64,000 nucleotides of DNA from Ypsolopha sequella. Taxonomy: Eukaryota > Arthropoda > Insecta > Lepidoptera > Ypsolophidae. Below, piece after piece: positions 1 to 11,100 of this stretch; within the stretch, counting starts at the first letter, position 1; every line of letters starts with the position of its first letter. The notes under the pieces are model-generated. The model was not told where the DNA came from. It made no database searches and worked only from the letters and a program-made list of their open reading frames with translations. The position numbers were made by a program, and so were the translations under genes. The stretch lies in assembly GCA_934047225.1 (NCBI GenBank), contig OW203990.1, positions 27,879,045 through 27,943,044 on the forward strand, written 5' to 3'.

Positions 1-593
1 TATCGGGTGGACGGGAACCCGAGAAGTGCGGGCGGCGGGGAAAAGAAGAAAAAGGCCCACCCGCTGCGCATGTTCCCCTGTCTTCCCCTTTGATATCATG
101 ATTGGCGGAAACATGGATTAGAGGTGGTTGTTCCTGGCAACATGCAGGAACATTGGGTTATGTACACATACATATTTTTTATTATGCAGAAATAAGGGTT
201 TGAGAACCATGTTACAAATTTTTTTCTCAGAGAATTTATTTTTAATTGATTTTTCTATCTTACTTCAATAATATTTTGCTATAAGTGTTTTAGTATCATA
301 ACTTTTGTAGGAATGAATGAATAAACATTTTCCTTCTTAATGTAAACAAACAGCTCGCCTCAAGCTTACGTAATAATTATTCTCACCTCACGTTTAGTAA
401 TTTAATTCTATTATTTTTCTTTTTCCTAAACTTGGAAAGGACACTATGACTTCAGTTTTACTGGCTACTTCTCTTTTTATTTCATATTCAATATCACCTG
501 TTTATTCTTTTAATATTAAAGAAAACTTATTTGTTTTTTACTTAGTTTAAACTATATATATCTTTAAAAACACATTATCACAATAATTACTTC

Positions 594-765
594 CAGATAT
601 ATTTCGACTTTTGATGTCGGCATCAGTGGAATTAGGTAAAATAAAGATAATAAGTTACAAATGTCATAAAATGAATCATCTACTCCATTTTATGACATTT
701 GTAACTTATTATCTTTATTTTACCTAATTCCACTGACGCCGACATCAAAAGTCGAAATATATCTG
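594..765. repeat. Near-perfect hairpin with 80-bp arms
   Basis: Bases 594-673 are the reverse complement of 686-765 with one mismatch (catcag against ctgacg), separated by a 12-base loop. Such fresh complementarity suggests a recently inserted foldback or MITE-type element. No transposase frame is present and no target duplication was clear. Confidence 0.85.
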
Positions 766-906
766 AAACTGTTTATTCTTTGATATACTTACTAAATAAT
801 ATATTTTTCCTTGTTCATTGGATGTTTCCAAAACACTATCAATTAAAAAAACATAAAATCTTAGGTATTGGACAAAATTAATTTAATTTTTTTTTCATTA
901 TGCATA

Positions 907-912
907 TTTATT
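907..912 (-). terminator. Possible polyadenylation signal of the K+ channel gene
   Basis: The plus strand reads tttatt, which is AATAAA on the minus strand, about 100 bases downstream of the channel stop codon. Position fits a short 3' UTR, but the hexamer is common in AT-rich DNA. Confidence 0.35.
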
Positions 913-1014
913 TGAGATAATTGTAAAATAAAATAAAAATATCAATTACCTTAGTCTAACACACACATACAAATGAAATTATAATACTGAAACTTAAGAA
1001 AACATCTTCACATA

Positions 1015-2088
1015 TCACTTGTGTCTATTTTGCTTCTGATGATAATATTTAGTATCGTTCATACACACAGTAATCTTCAACGTAATATCATCGAGGCAGT
1101 TCTTCAGATCCTCCCTGAGTTCCCTCACCTTAACGGTCACATCCTCACACATGAGGTTATAGCACATGGCCACCAGGCCCATACCCAGCAGGACATAGAT
1201 AAAGTTTATAACAAGTTTCAAGTGAGACCCGCCAGCTGAGTCAGAGATATTGGCGCCAGGAACAAAGTCACCAAAACCAATCTTACACAAACTTATCACA
1301 CAGAAGTATGTTGAATCTAGATAGTTCCATTTTTCCCACGCGCCAAACATGATAGTTCCAGTCAAAATGTAAAAAGATATCACCCAAAGACAGGCGGTTG
1401 ACGGAACAGTTATTTTTCGTTTAATCGGTTGTAAGTCTGCATCTTCAAAAAGTGCGTCATCTCTTCGGCTACATTCATGGGCAGTTATGTACAACCATTT
1501 GAAGGTTTGAGCTAAAACCTTGCCCATGTTACAGAAGTAAAGAATATAAACTGGTATTCCAAAAAAAGCATAAGCGATTGTTGCAATTTTTCCCCAGACA
1601 GTTTTTGGCACAACATTGCCATAGCCGATCATTGTAAACACTGATAGGGAGTACATCAGAGCTGCAGGAAATGACCAAATATCTGCAGCTGTTCTGCCGG
1701 TGTAGCCTGAATGTACTGCATATGTGATGTTATTCTGAAAATCTTTTAAAACTTCATCTATGTTTCTCTCCCACAATGTTTCATTGAATATGTTGACATC
1801 CACAGTTATATTCCAAAGCTTTTCAGCACACTTTAGTCTCCATTGCTTGACATCCTCCATCTGTTCATCAGGGTTATCTTTCTCAATGTGCATGAAACTA
1901 GCAGCACCGAGGATTGCATAGCAGACAACCAATGCACCCACACCCACTTGTGTGAACATAAAAGCTATGAATTTTCTCAGGCAATCCTTAATCTTCTCTC
2001 TTGCATCACTTCCTGCTGTTGATGAAGAGTCTCTGCTCTTCATTGAACCGTGGAAACTTGAATGGAGAGTATTGTGACGTTCCATCAT
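1015..2088 (-). CDS. Two-pore-domain potassium channel (KCNK / TWiK family)
   Basis: A 357-residue channel subunit in one uninterrupted exon. In order it shows: a cytosolic N-terminus; a first membrane helix (about 40-68); a long extracellular cap with N-glycosylation sites NIT (93), NET (102) and NIT (120); pore loop 1 with the selectivity filter TMIGYG (152-157); helix 2 (about 166-196); helix 3 (about 231-251); pore loop 2 with filter KIGFGD (269-274); helix 4 (about 291-313); and a short C-terminal tail. The two-pore, four-helix layout is diagnostic of K2P leak channels, which dimerise in the plasma membrane and set resting potential. The start is the first of two adjacent Met codons; an in-frame stop (TAG) lies about 30 bases upstream. 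The subtype is uncertain; the KCNK18/TWiK-18-like insect group is my best guess. Confidence 0.93.
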   Translation of the reverse strand: MMERHNTLHSSFHGSMKSRDSSSTAGSDAREKIKDCLRKFIAFMFTQVGVGALVVCYAILGAASFMHIEKDNPDEQMEDVKQWRLKCAEKLWNITVDVNIFNETLWERNIDEVLKDFQNNITYAVHSGYTGRTAADIWSFPAALMYSLSVFTMIGYGNVVPKTVWGKIATIAYAFFGIPVYILYFCNMGKVLAQTFKWLYITAHECSRRDDALFEDADLQPIKRKITVPSTACLWVISFYILTGTIMFGAWEKWNYLDSTYFCVISLCKIGFGDFVPGANISDSAGGSHLKLVINFIYVLLGMGLVAMCYNLMCEDVTVKVRELREDLKNCLDDITLKITVCMNDTKYYHQKQNRHK

Positions 2089-2830
2089 TAAAAACTTAGA
2101 TAAATTTTCTAGTTTTGGCTACATATGTGGCACACTAGCGTAAATGATTTGTGAATTCCATGAGATGGTTCGTTGCCAACTATTTTTGGAATTGTGCTGG
2201 CAGTCTGCCAATCTGACTGCTTGTTTACAAAACTCTGTTGTGTATGCTTAGATGATGAATGTTTTGATACGACGACCTGTTACATACGCTTAACAAGGAT
2301 GCTGTGGGTACGCTGTGGCACTATAACTTTATCAAAAAAGTTAAGTATAAAAAATAAAATTAAGAAATAGTAATGAATTCGGAGTTGATGCAATGTGTGA
2401 AATTTACTGCAAAATCATGAAAGATTAGCAAATTCTACGTACCAGACAATAAAAAATCCAATAAATGTACAACTAAGAGCTCTTATCATACTGCAAAGCC
2501 GGTGAATACTGAAAACATTTTATGAAAGTACAGAATCACTTACCAAAGGAAACGACTTGGTTTCTTTATGATTGGATCCGTAAAATAACCTTATCCATAA
2601 TAGAAAATACTTGGGCTATACAGTAAGCAATAAAATGGTTGAAATTTTTACTAAAAATTAAGGATAAATTCTCAAATCACCAATTTGTACTTTCACTTCG
2701 ACTCAAACAAAAAAAAAAAAACGAAAAATGTCAATAAATACGGATGTTACCAACCGTTAAGAAACGAAACAAATATTTACGATTTGTTTATACGATTATT
2801 ACGTCCATATTACCCCTGCGGTCCGTAATA

Positions 2831-2904
2831 GAATTACAATGGATCATAAGCCATTCACTTCATACTTTCGTAATCGATTTTAGCGATATAATTCTATTTC
2901 GGAA
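2831..2904. repeat. Dispersed 75-bp repeat, copy 1
   Basis: This stretch matches 44794-44870 closely in the same orientation, both sharing the core taatcgattttagcgat and ending attctatttcgga. The second copy lies inside a hAT-like element, so this may be a relic of a related transposon. Confidence 0.6.
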
Positions 2905-5900
2905 CGCAGGGTACGTCTGTTGAATGAGAAGGTACAACACTAGTAATGAATGAGCGAAAAAGAATTTCCATTCATTAAATTTCATTCGTTCATCCTAGAC
3001 ATGCGCAAAACAGTTCACTTAAAAGAAAGGAATGATACGTGTATTTTCTAATCCGGAACTATTCCACTCCTCTAGTCCACTCACTCACTTAGTTCCGGCG
3101 TTTCTTCAGAACTGTCGTCGTTCAGAATGAGTGTAACCTCGGGCGGGACTACTACAAAGACTACGAACAAAATAATCTCTGAATGCATGATGTCAAGGTC
3201 TATTTTTGTAGTACACATTTCCCACTGGAATGTTACATTTGCCTCGTATCTTTTTTTGGTCATTTGACACTTTCCAGATGTGGCGATTTGAATTTGAGTA
3301 GAAAATAATTGTGTTTTTGTTCTGTTTATAACTACGGGTTGCACCTTAGTTCTTTTGTTAGTTTCTTAGTTTCAAGAAAGGAGGATTAGTTTCACGTTTT
3401 GTGCCATTTTTGTATTTATTTATTACTTTTGCAAAGGACTATAACGGCAATGATGCCAGCTGTTAGTTAGAAAGGAAAGGAGGCTTGCAGTATTTATGAA
3501 GGGAAATAGCTTTTATTGTGAAGTAGTAAAATCTACGTCTATTATATGGGAAGGAACTGGGTGATAAAATAAAGTTAAGCTTTGTTGTGGTAATAAATTT
3601 TGGCCCGACGACGATGCGTACAAAACCTGAATGTTGATCGAGGCTAGGGTTAATGTAGATTCAAATAGATTTAACAAAAGTAAAAGTAAATAATGTGTAT
3701 AACTGACATTTTTTGAAATTTCTAAATCCACTTGAGAGGTTATCTTTCTTTGAATGGTATTGTATTCTATTCACTCTAAGCACTAAATATCAGCGCTATA
3801 TAAAACCAAATAAATAATAAAAATACCATTTAAATGATTATGCACATTCGAGATAATTTATTTCTTATTTTCTTATAAATTATTACTTAACATAAAACAA
3901 ATGTACCGTATACCGTAGAAGAGGCAGCAAAGGTCAAACTACCACTACCAAACACCCTAACAACAAAAACTCCTAAAATATATTTTTTGCTGTTATTAGG
4001 ATTTCCCCTAAGCTTGTATCGCATTTACCATACATCATACCTTTAGGGTTCCGTCGAGGTTACTAAAGCTTCTAAAATATTTAAAGTAATAAATCTAATC
4101 CTTTGAAGTAATGAAGTAGCATCCTAATATCTAACTTATTTATCCGGGGAATAAATCTTCTAGTAAATTCCTTTATTTTATTTTATTCCATACGTTTTGC
4201 ATCAAGTTTTGATCTACTGAACTCTCATCATAATTATGTTGATATTGACGCGAAGAAAGCTGTGACTTAGCATAGGCTCATTAGGCTCATAACAATTCGT
4301 AACATAAACAATATTTGGTGAGATTTATGACTGCACTTGAATTAAGAGTACTTAAGAGCTTATATCACGCAAAAATAACAATTTTTTATTGTAGTTTTCT
4401 GAAGAAGTTATAAAAACCATCCTTTTATGATATTGAGTGAACTTTTGTGAAGTAAAGTTACGAAATTATAATGATATTAATCAAATAATTAATCCAGAAA
4501 AAAATATATAGACATCAGTTTTCATGATGTAGCATGTTTAAAAAATTCATTTCTCCAGGGTTATTTACCAGATTCGCTTGGTTTTTACATAGTAAAATAG
4601 GTGTTATTGATATTACCAATTCGCACTTATGAAAAATTGCAGTTCTTACAGCAAACATAGATTAAATATCCCAATAACATATTTATTTCATAATAAGGCA
4701 TTTCTGTCGTCGCAACTGCCAGGACGAAGAGCGCGCGATTTAAGACTTAAAAAATGCAACGTTGTAAACATTGTTTTCCCCCGATGCAAAATTGCAAAAT
4801 AAGGTGCTCAATCTTGCCTATGCCATGTCTTTAAGAGCCCGGTCCGTAAAGACGACAAACTTTGATGCAAATCATTATATTAAATATTTTTCTGGCCTTT
4901 ATCGCGATGTTTTAAATAAAACCAGAAACAAACACCAATTCATATTGGCCGTCTAAATAAATGTCTAAAATTTATTTTGTTGAATTGATTCTCTTTTAAG
5001 AGTTATTTTGGTGCTTACGAGCCCGCTCCGAACTGTTCTTCATAATATCTTAGTACCAAAATATTTCGCAAAGGAGAAATAATATAATCAAATATATGTT
5101 AGGCCCTCATTTAGATGGCCAGTATGAACTATTGTATATCCCTGATTTTAACAAAACCATCGCAGTAAAGACGAGAAAAATATTTAAAACAATTCTCCGC
5201 ATAAAACGTATGAAAAAAACGGAGCGAATTCTTAACCCTCAGTTTATCCGTGAGACTCCCTTTCAAACAATGCCTATTTTTTATAAATAAAATTAAAAAA
5301 TAAATATGTGGTCTATCCTTTTTATAATTTATGTAGGTCTCTAAATACTCTTTTCATCAATAAAATTAAGTACCTATACCAAAACTATGAAAAACACAAA
5401 TAAAAAAATGTACTAATCTTGACACTACAACTGAGAATCAAAATAAAAAATAATCACGCATTTTCTTGCACATCTTAGTTTCTTTTGTAATCAAGAATAA
5501 GAAAAACAAAAAAAAAGTGTGGTAAAAATGAGCGGAAAAGGCCACCTTAAGAGTTAAAACTTTGAACATAGAAAACGGCGGTGTATTTATAAGCAAAAAT
5601 TTATTTTAGATGTTTTATTTCATGTAAGTATACACTCATAGCGACAAAAGTAGTTTCATTGATCGAAAATTATCCAAATATCAAAATGTGATACTTGATA
5701 CAAATCCAAAACTTTGTTCAAACAGAACTGTTACTTTTTAGAGATAACTCAGTTCAGTTCATAAAAAGTGCATACTTGAATCAATTTATCTCACTTCAAG
5801 TAAGATAAATTGATTTTTATGTAAAAAGCTTTAAATATTCTTAAAATAATAATGCTTAATTTGAAATTTGATTACATAAAACTTGGCAACAATCAAAAAG

Positions 5901-6001
5901 ATAAATTAAACTTACTTATTTTCCACCCCATAAAAGTACCTACAATTTGCTTAACTGTCTCTGTCTAAATTCTGTCTGTTCAAACAATACGTAGGTATGG
6001 G

Positions 6002-6127
6002 AGAACATCCGAGTATTTATTACCACGTTTGGTTAATAAATTACCACAAGAAATAAGGTCCAGTCTTAATCCTAAAACTATTAAAAGTACGCTAAAAAGT
6101 CACTTTATACCTTTAACTAGAAAATGA
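6002..6127 (+). pseudogene. Non-LTR retrotransposon tail (ORF2 C-terminus)
   Basis: The frame reads RTSEYLLPRLVNKLPQEIR and continues to a stop at 6125-6127. This is the 'lpr.vNklP.eiR' segment that follows the reverse transcriptase domain in jockey/CR1-type LINEs. Only about 41 codons remain, so it is a 5'-truncated relic. Confidence 0.65.
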
Positions 6128-6845
6128 AATTGGAACATTCCGTATAAGTCATTCCTTTGCTACCTGCGCCGCGATAAGAGCATCTTTTCATTTGTATACC
6201 ATTGTCCGATCGACTGCTCATTTACTTCACAATTTTATACCTGCTAATTCTGTATTGTAATTTAATTCCTATTTACATGAAGTCAAGATCGTCTAAATTC
6301 ATTTATTTGCCTTTACTTATTTTTGTAACAACTACGTAACATTGCAGTAGCAGCCGTTCGACAAACAATTTCTCTCGTCATCCATTGTATAATTATAATA
6401 AGTATGTATGCAGGATTGCAGGTAGCTATCAGTATCAGTATTTATTTGTTTCTACTTTTGTGGGCATAACCTCATGCACGAATATGAGTATTATTCACAA
6501 ATTGTAGTATCAGGACAAACTCATGTGAGTTTATTGATACTATTCACCATGTAATAAAATAATGTAAAATTATGAATAGATAAATAAATATAATAAAAAA
6601 GCATGTTACCAGACATACAAAAAACTCCAAACAAAAGCAATATTTATATTACAAAAAATAACTCCCAACGCAATAATTGCAGGATAAAGCGGCGAATAGA
6701 AAGAAACAACAATAATCTTAAAGTGCACGAAGCGAGCTCTATTGTCTAAAAAACATTTCCCGTTGGTACTCAATGTGTTGGTAATATCCCTTCATGTGCT
6801 AGTGTGTGTGTACTAGGATTCACTCATATTTCCTATATAAACGAA

Positions 6846-7205
6846 AGTAGTCCTTAAATATCGGACGTAAGATCTATTTGTATGAAATATTTCTCATTGG
6901 AGTTGTAGCTCTGTGTCCAAGAAACCAACTACAAACAATAGTAGTCTTTAAATATTTGACGTAAGATCTATTTTGTATAAAATATTTCCCATTGGAGTTG
7001 GAGTGAGTTGTTCGCTCTGTGTTCAAGAAACCAACTACAAACAAAAGTAGTCTTTAAATATTAGACGTAAGATCTATTTTGTATAAAATTATTCCCATCG
7101 GAGTTGGAGTGAGCGGAGTCCGTCTGCAAGAAACAAACTACAAACAAAAGTAGTCTTTAAATATCGGACGTAAACTCTTTTTTGTATAAATTATTTTCCA
7201 TTGGG
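6846..7205. repeat. Tandem repeat, four units of about 94-106 bp
   Basis: Units start near 6846, 6940, 7046 and 7149 with the shared opening agtagtc(c/t)ttaaatat, followed by gacgtaagatctatttt, cattggagttg and accaactacaaac. The units are diverged by indels. The array ends about 0.7 kb before the zinc-finger start codon. Confidence 0.8.
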
Positions 7206-7743
7206 ACTAAGGAACTACGGAGTTGCTGGATAGAGGTGTGAACGAGTGAGTGGTATAGTCCCGGGAGTGGAAGCATCTCATTTTCATCATTCACTCCGGA
7301 ACTACCCATGTCTAGTTCATCCATCTGTCAAAATTCCACACGTTTTCTTGGCGTTGTTTGCTATCCGGCATTACATTTTTATTAATTTTATGAATTAATT
7401 TGTGCCGTTGTTACCTACAATGTAATCTGAAACGAACATTTATTTAGTGTATTCAAGTTTTCATTTGATTCAGTAAGTATTTATTCATTTAAAGTAGACA
7501 ATAGCTTAAGGTATTTTGGGGTAGATCTATCAGCAAATAATTACTGAAAATGTTTTTTAATATAATTGGAAAATTCTTATGTCGTTTTGTATAAATCTTT
7601 CTGGGTGCTCTTGTTATTACCTAAGCAATGTTTTAATGTTTGGCTCGTATTGATCGCGATGCTATCATTCACGATAATGTCCAAGGTCGCGTAGGCGGCG
7701 CCCGATATCTACCCATAAAGCTCACTTGCATATTATTTTCCAG

Positions 7744-7889
7744 GTATTAAACCAATTCCGCACTATGTAGCTGCAGAAAACGTAAAGATGTGTACAATAG
7801 CAGGATCAATGTCATCAATAAACAAACGATTGCATCAACCGCCAAACTAAATGGAGTACCGCTAGCACAATAAACACAAATCCGCAAAA
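7744..7889 (+). other. Probable 5' UTR part of zinc-finger exon
   Basis: A plausible splice acceptor (ttattttccag, ending at 7743) precedes the start codon by 146 bases, so the first coding exon probably begins here and an untranslated exon lies further upstream. In-frame stops between acceptor and ATG make this stretch non-coding. Confidence 0.5.
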
Positions 7890-8155
7890 ATGGCTCCACC
7901 CAACCCAGACAGAAAAAAAAACAATCAACCTTACCTTAAACTAACTACCATCGACATCATAGGAGGAATCTTTTGTAGTATTTGCAAAACTAGTTATCGG
8001 GACAAAAGGCGTTTTGAAGAGCACTACATTGAAGAACACCAAAACATTAACAATGATATCTCGTACACTTGCGTTGCTTGCTACAAAGAGTTCCCAAACT
8101 ATTCACGCTTCAGGGGACACTGCTACACCAGTCATGTCAATAAAAGCAGATTCCA
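7890..8155 (+). CDS. Zinc-finger gene coding exon 1
   Basis: Begins ATG GCT CCA with A at -3 and ends at donor TTCCA|gtgagt, phase 2. It encodes fingers 1 (CSIC ... H-x4-H) and 2 (CVAC ... H-x4-H), preceded by a basic, Asn-rich N-terminus of about 30 residues. Confidence 0.88.
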
Positions 8156-11100
8156 GTGAGTTTAACTACAAATTTATTCTAGTTGATGGTGTGCAAACAT
8201 TAGCTGTGTTTAACCAAACATACATTCATATTTAATTACCATTAAATTTTATCACCTGGTGGCGGTGAAGAGATCTAATTTTTATAAATCATGTTTTGAG
8301 ATGGTCAACTGAAGAAAGACACTCATTTGGTTATGACCTTGAGATTATGATCTTAGAAATATTAATTTCTTACAAATATTGTTGCACTATTTGCAAATTT
8401 GCACTATTGCCAATTTGTTTTGAAAATATGAGAACATTGTACCAAATTAATCTATCTTATCTAAACTTTTTTAAATTTCAATTTTAGGGCCTTAAATATC
8501 TAATTTCAACATCTGTCACTTTCAAAGGTGTTTTGATTGGCTAGAATTGATGGGACACATAATTTCTAGCCAATCACGCATACCTTTGAAAGCAATAGGG
8601 ATAGATGTTGAAATAAGACTTAGGCCCCAGGGCAACATTATTGATGCATCACTTAGCTATTGAGCTCAAGCAGTTGAATCAGTAACCACAGAGTGCAGAT
8701 GAATGTCTTACATACAAATGAGAAGGTTCAGTAAATAATTGTGTGATTAAATTAGTTATGGTTTTAAAGAATTATTTGACATGTAGAATTTCACAGAATA
8801 AAATATATAATAAAATATAATAACAGAATAGAATGTAACATATACTTATTAAATCTTATTACTTTTAGGTGCAAAAAGTGCTATAAATACTTCTCAAAGC
8901 AGACAGCGCTTGAAGAGCATGAAGCAACACACAGCTTCACATGCCCACCTCCATGCAACCAAGAGTATGTACTTACACCTAAAATAATCCTAATTATTGT
9001 AGGCAGTGGCACTCAAGGTATTTTAATATAATGGGTAAATGCCACAAGGCTTGTGATTTTGCCATACAGCAGCAGTCTAACAGGATAACAAGCTTTGTGG
9101 CATTTTAACCCATTGTATTAAAATACCTGCCATTATTATCAATATATCATCATCATCAATCAATACATATAATAAAAGAGTAGAACCTGTTGTGTCTGTA
9201 CATTGAAGAAAAGTAATAGAAGTAGAAAGGGGGTCACTAAAGTAATAGAAGTAGAAAGGGGGTCACTAAAGTAATAGAAGTAGAAAGGGGGTCACTAAAG
9301 TAATAGAAGTAGAAAGGGGGTCACTAAAGAAGAGTAATAAAACACAAACCAGTGATTATTAGAGTTCTTTTCTCTCTCTCCGTCTGTCTTTTTGTTCACG
9401 CATATCTCCGAAATCACTAAACGGATTTGGATGCTGTTTTTTTTATTATCATCATACTGACCCCTGTTCAACGAATAGGCTACAAGGGGTGTTAATAAAA
9501 TAACGCCCAAACCGACAGAGAATTTACCCGAAATTATTATTCACCAAGGCGAAACCGGTTGGAGTAATATAAAGTGATTGTGAAACAGTACAAGTGTTTT
9601 TATCAAGATTACAAAGACAGAACGCTGAAAAAAAAGTTAGTCCTGTTAAATTAGTTAAGTTGTGTTGCGCCAAATCGACACAATTGGGGTATCAGTCACA
9701 ATTATCTCACTTAAATTTTATTTAAATGTGTTTTATCTAGTTAAATTATCATTTATTTAAAAAAACGTATAGTAAGACCAGCGTGCCATAAATTGGTGTG
9801 CCATCTCGCAGGTTTTCCACGTAGCGCACGTAGTGCACACAAGGTGACTTCTGACAACAACCAAAATGTTTTAATTATTATTTTATATTTTCTGTTTAAA
9901 GTAATTACTCATTAACGGTTGTTTCCTGAATAAACTAAATAAATATAATATCATTTATATGTAAATATTGCTTTGCAGATTTTCGTCTAAACAAGAGCTA
10001 CAAATGCATAAATTAGTTCACAAAGATTCCGGTCCTCCGTACTCCTGTCAAATCTGCAAGAAGGAGATCACTCAAGTTGACTCTTGTGGGTGGCACATCG
10101 ACGAACATGCCGTCTTCACTTACTCATGTCCAATATGCAGTGAAAACTTTGACAACAGAACATTGGCTGCCCAACATTTAACCAAGCACTTTGGCGATGA
10201 TGCCAATATCATGCAAGTCTTGGAAGATAATCTGGAAGACTGTGACACGAATGACCTGGGAGGGATCCTCTGCTGCTACTGCGATAAAACCTACAAGTTT
10301 AAAACAGACTTCGACGAACACTTTCAAAACGACCACGAAGACGAGCTTCTGACATACACATGTAACATTTGCGAGAATCAGTATGACGTATATGCAAAAT
10401 TTGCAGCCCATTGCTACAACCATTTAGTGAAAAAGAAATTCAAGTGAGTTTCCGCTTTCATAATTAATTGTACAAATTTCTATTATTTATGATTTTGGCC
10501 AAATTCTATTTCTTAATTCATTCTCTAAACAAACCTCTATGTTACTCCTTCCGTAACTGAAATATCTAAACAAACTCCTGCTGGAGCAACTGAAATCTCT
10601 AAACAAACTTTTATATTACTCCTTGACCAACTGAAATATCTAAACTAACTCCTATGTTACTTCTTGACCAACTGAAATATCTAAACAAACTTTTATATTA
10701 CTCCTTGGCCAACTGAAATATCTAAACTAACTCCTATGGTACTTCTTGACCAACTGAAATCTCTAAACTAACTCCTATGTTACTCCTTGACCAACTGAAA
10801 TATCTAAACAAACTCCCATGTTACTCCTTGACCAACTAAAATATTTAAACTAACTCCTATGTTACTTCTTGAGCAACTGAAATTTCTAAGCTAACTTCTA
10901 TGTTACTCCTTGACCAACTGAAATATCTAAACTAACTCCTATGTTACTCCTTGACCAACTGAAATATCTAAACAAACTCCCATGTTACTCCTTGACCAAC
11001 TAAAATATTTAAACTAACTCCTATGTTACTTCTTGAGCAACTGAAATTTCCAAGCTAACTTCTATGTTACTCCTTGACCAACTGAAATATCTAAACAAAC

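Larger units (their letters stand above)
1..1014. other. Intergenic, AT-rich
   Basis: No open frame of note was found. The first 60 bases are GC-richer than what follows. The stretch holds the long hairpin at 594-765 and, next to the potassium channel stop codon, a possible polyadenylation hexamer for the minus-strand gene. Confidence 0.6.
2089..7743. other. Intergenic region between K+ channel and zinc-finger gene
   Basis: No convincing gene. It contains a dispersed 75-bp repeat (2831-2904), a LINE tail (6002-6127) and a four-copy tandem repeat (6846-7205). Two short open frames near 4771-4956 and 5096-5290 lie in sequence with no splice or codon support and are not called. The divergent promoters of the flanking genes must lie here, but no clear core promoter motif was recognised. 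Confidence 0.5.
8965..9978 (+). other. Intron 2 of zinc-finger gene
   Basis: GT-AG intron of about 1 kb, gtatgt to ctttgcag. It holds a hairpin (9016-9128), a 29-bp tandem repeat (9213-9328) and a copy of a dispersed element end (9548-9603). Confidence 0.75.

Noticed and set aside
4771..5290. Two short plus-strand open frames (61 and 64 codons)
   Set aside because: No splice signals linking them, no domain, and no codon pattern distinguishing them from AT-rich background.
9213..9328. CRISPR-like array of 29-bp repeats
   Set aside because: Units are directly adjacent without spacers, and the genome is animal; it is a simple tandem repeat.
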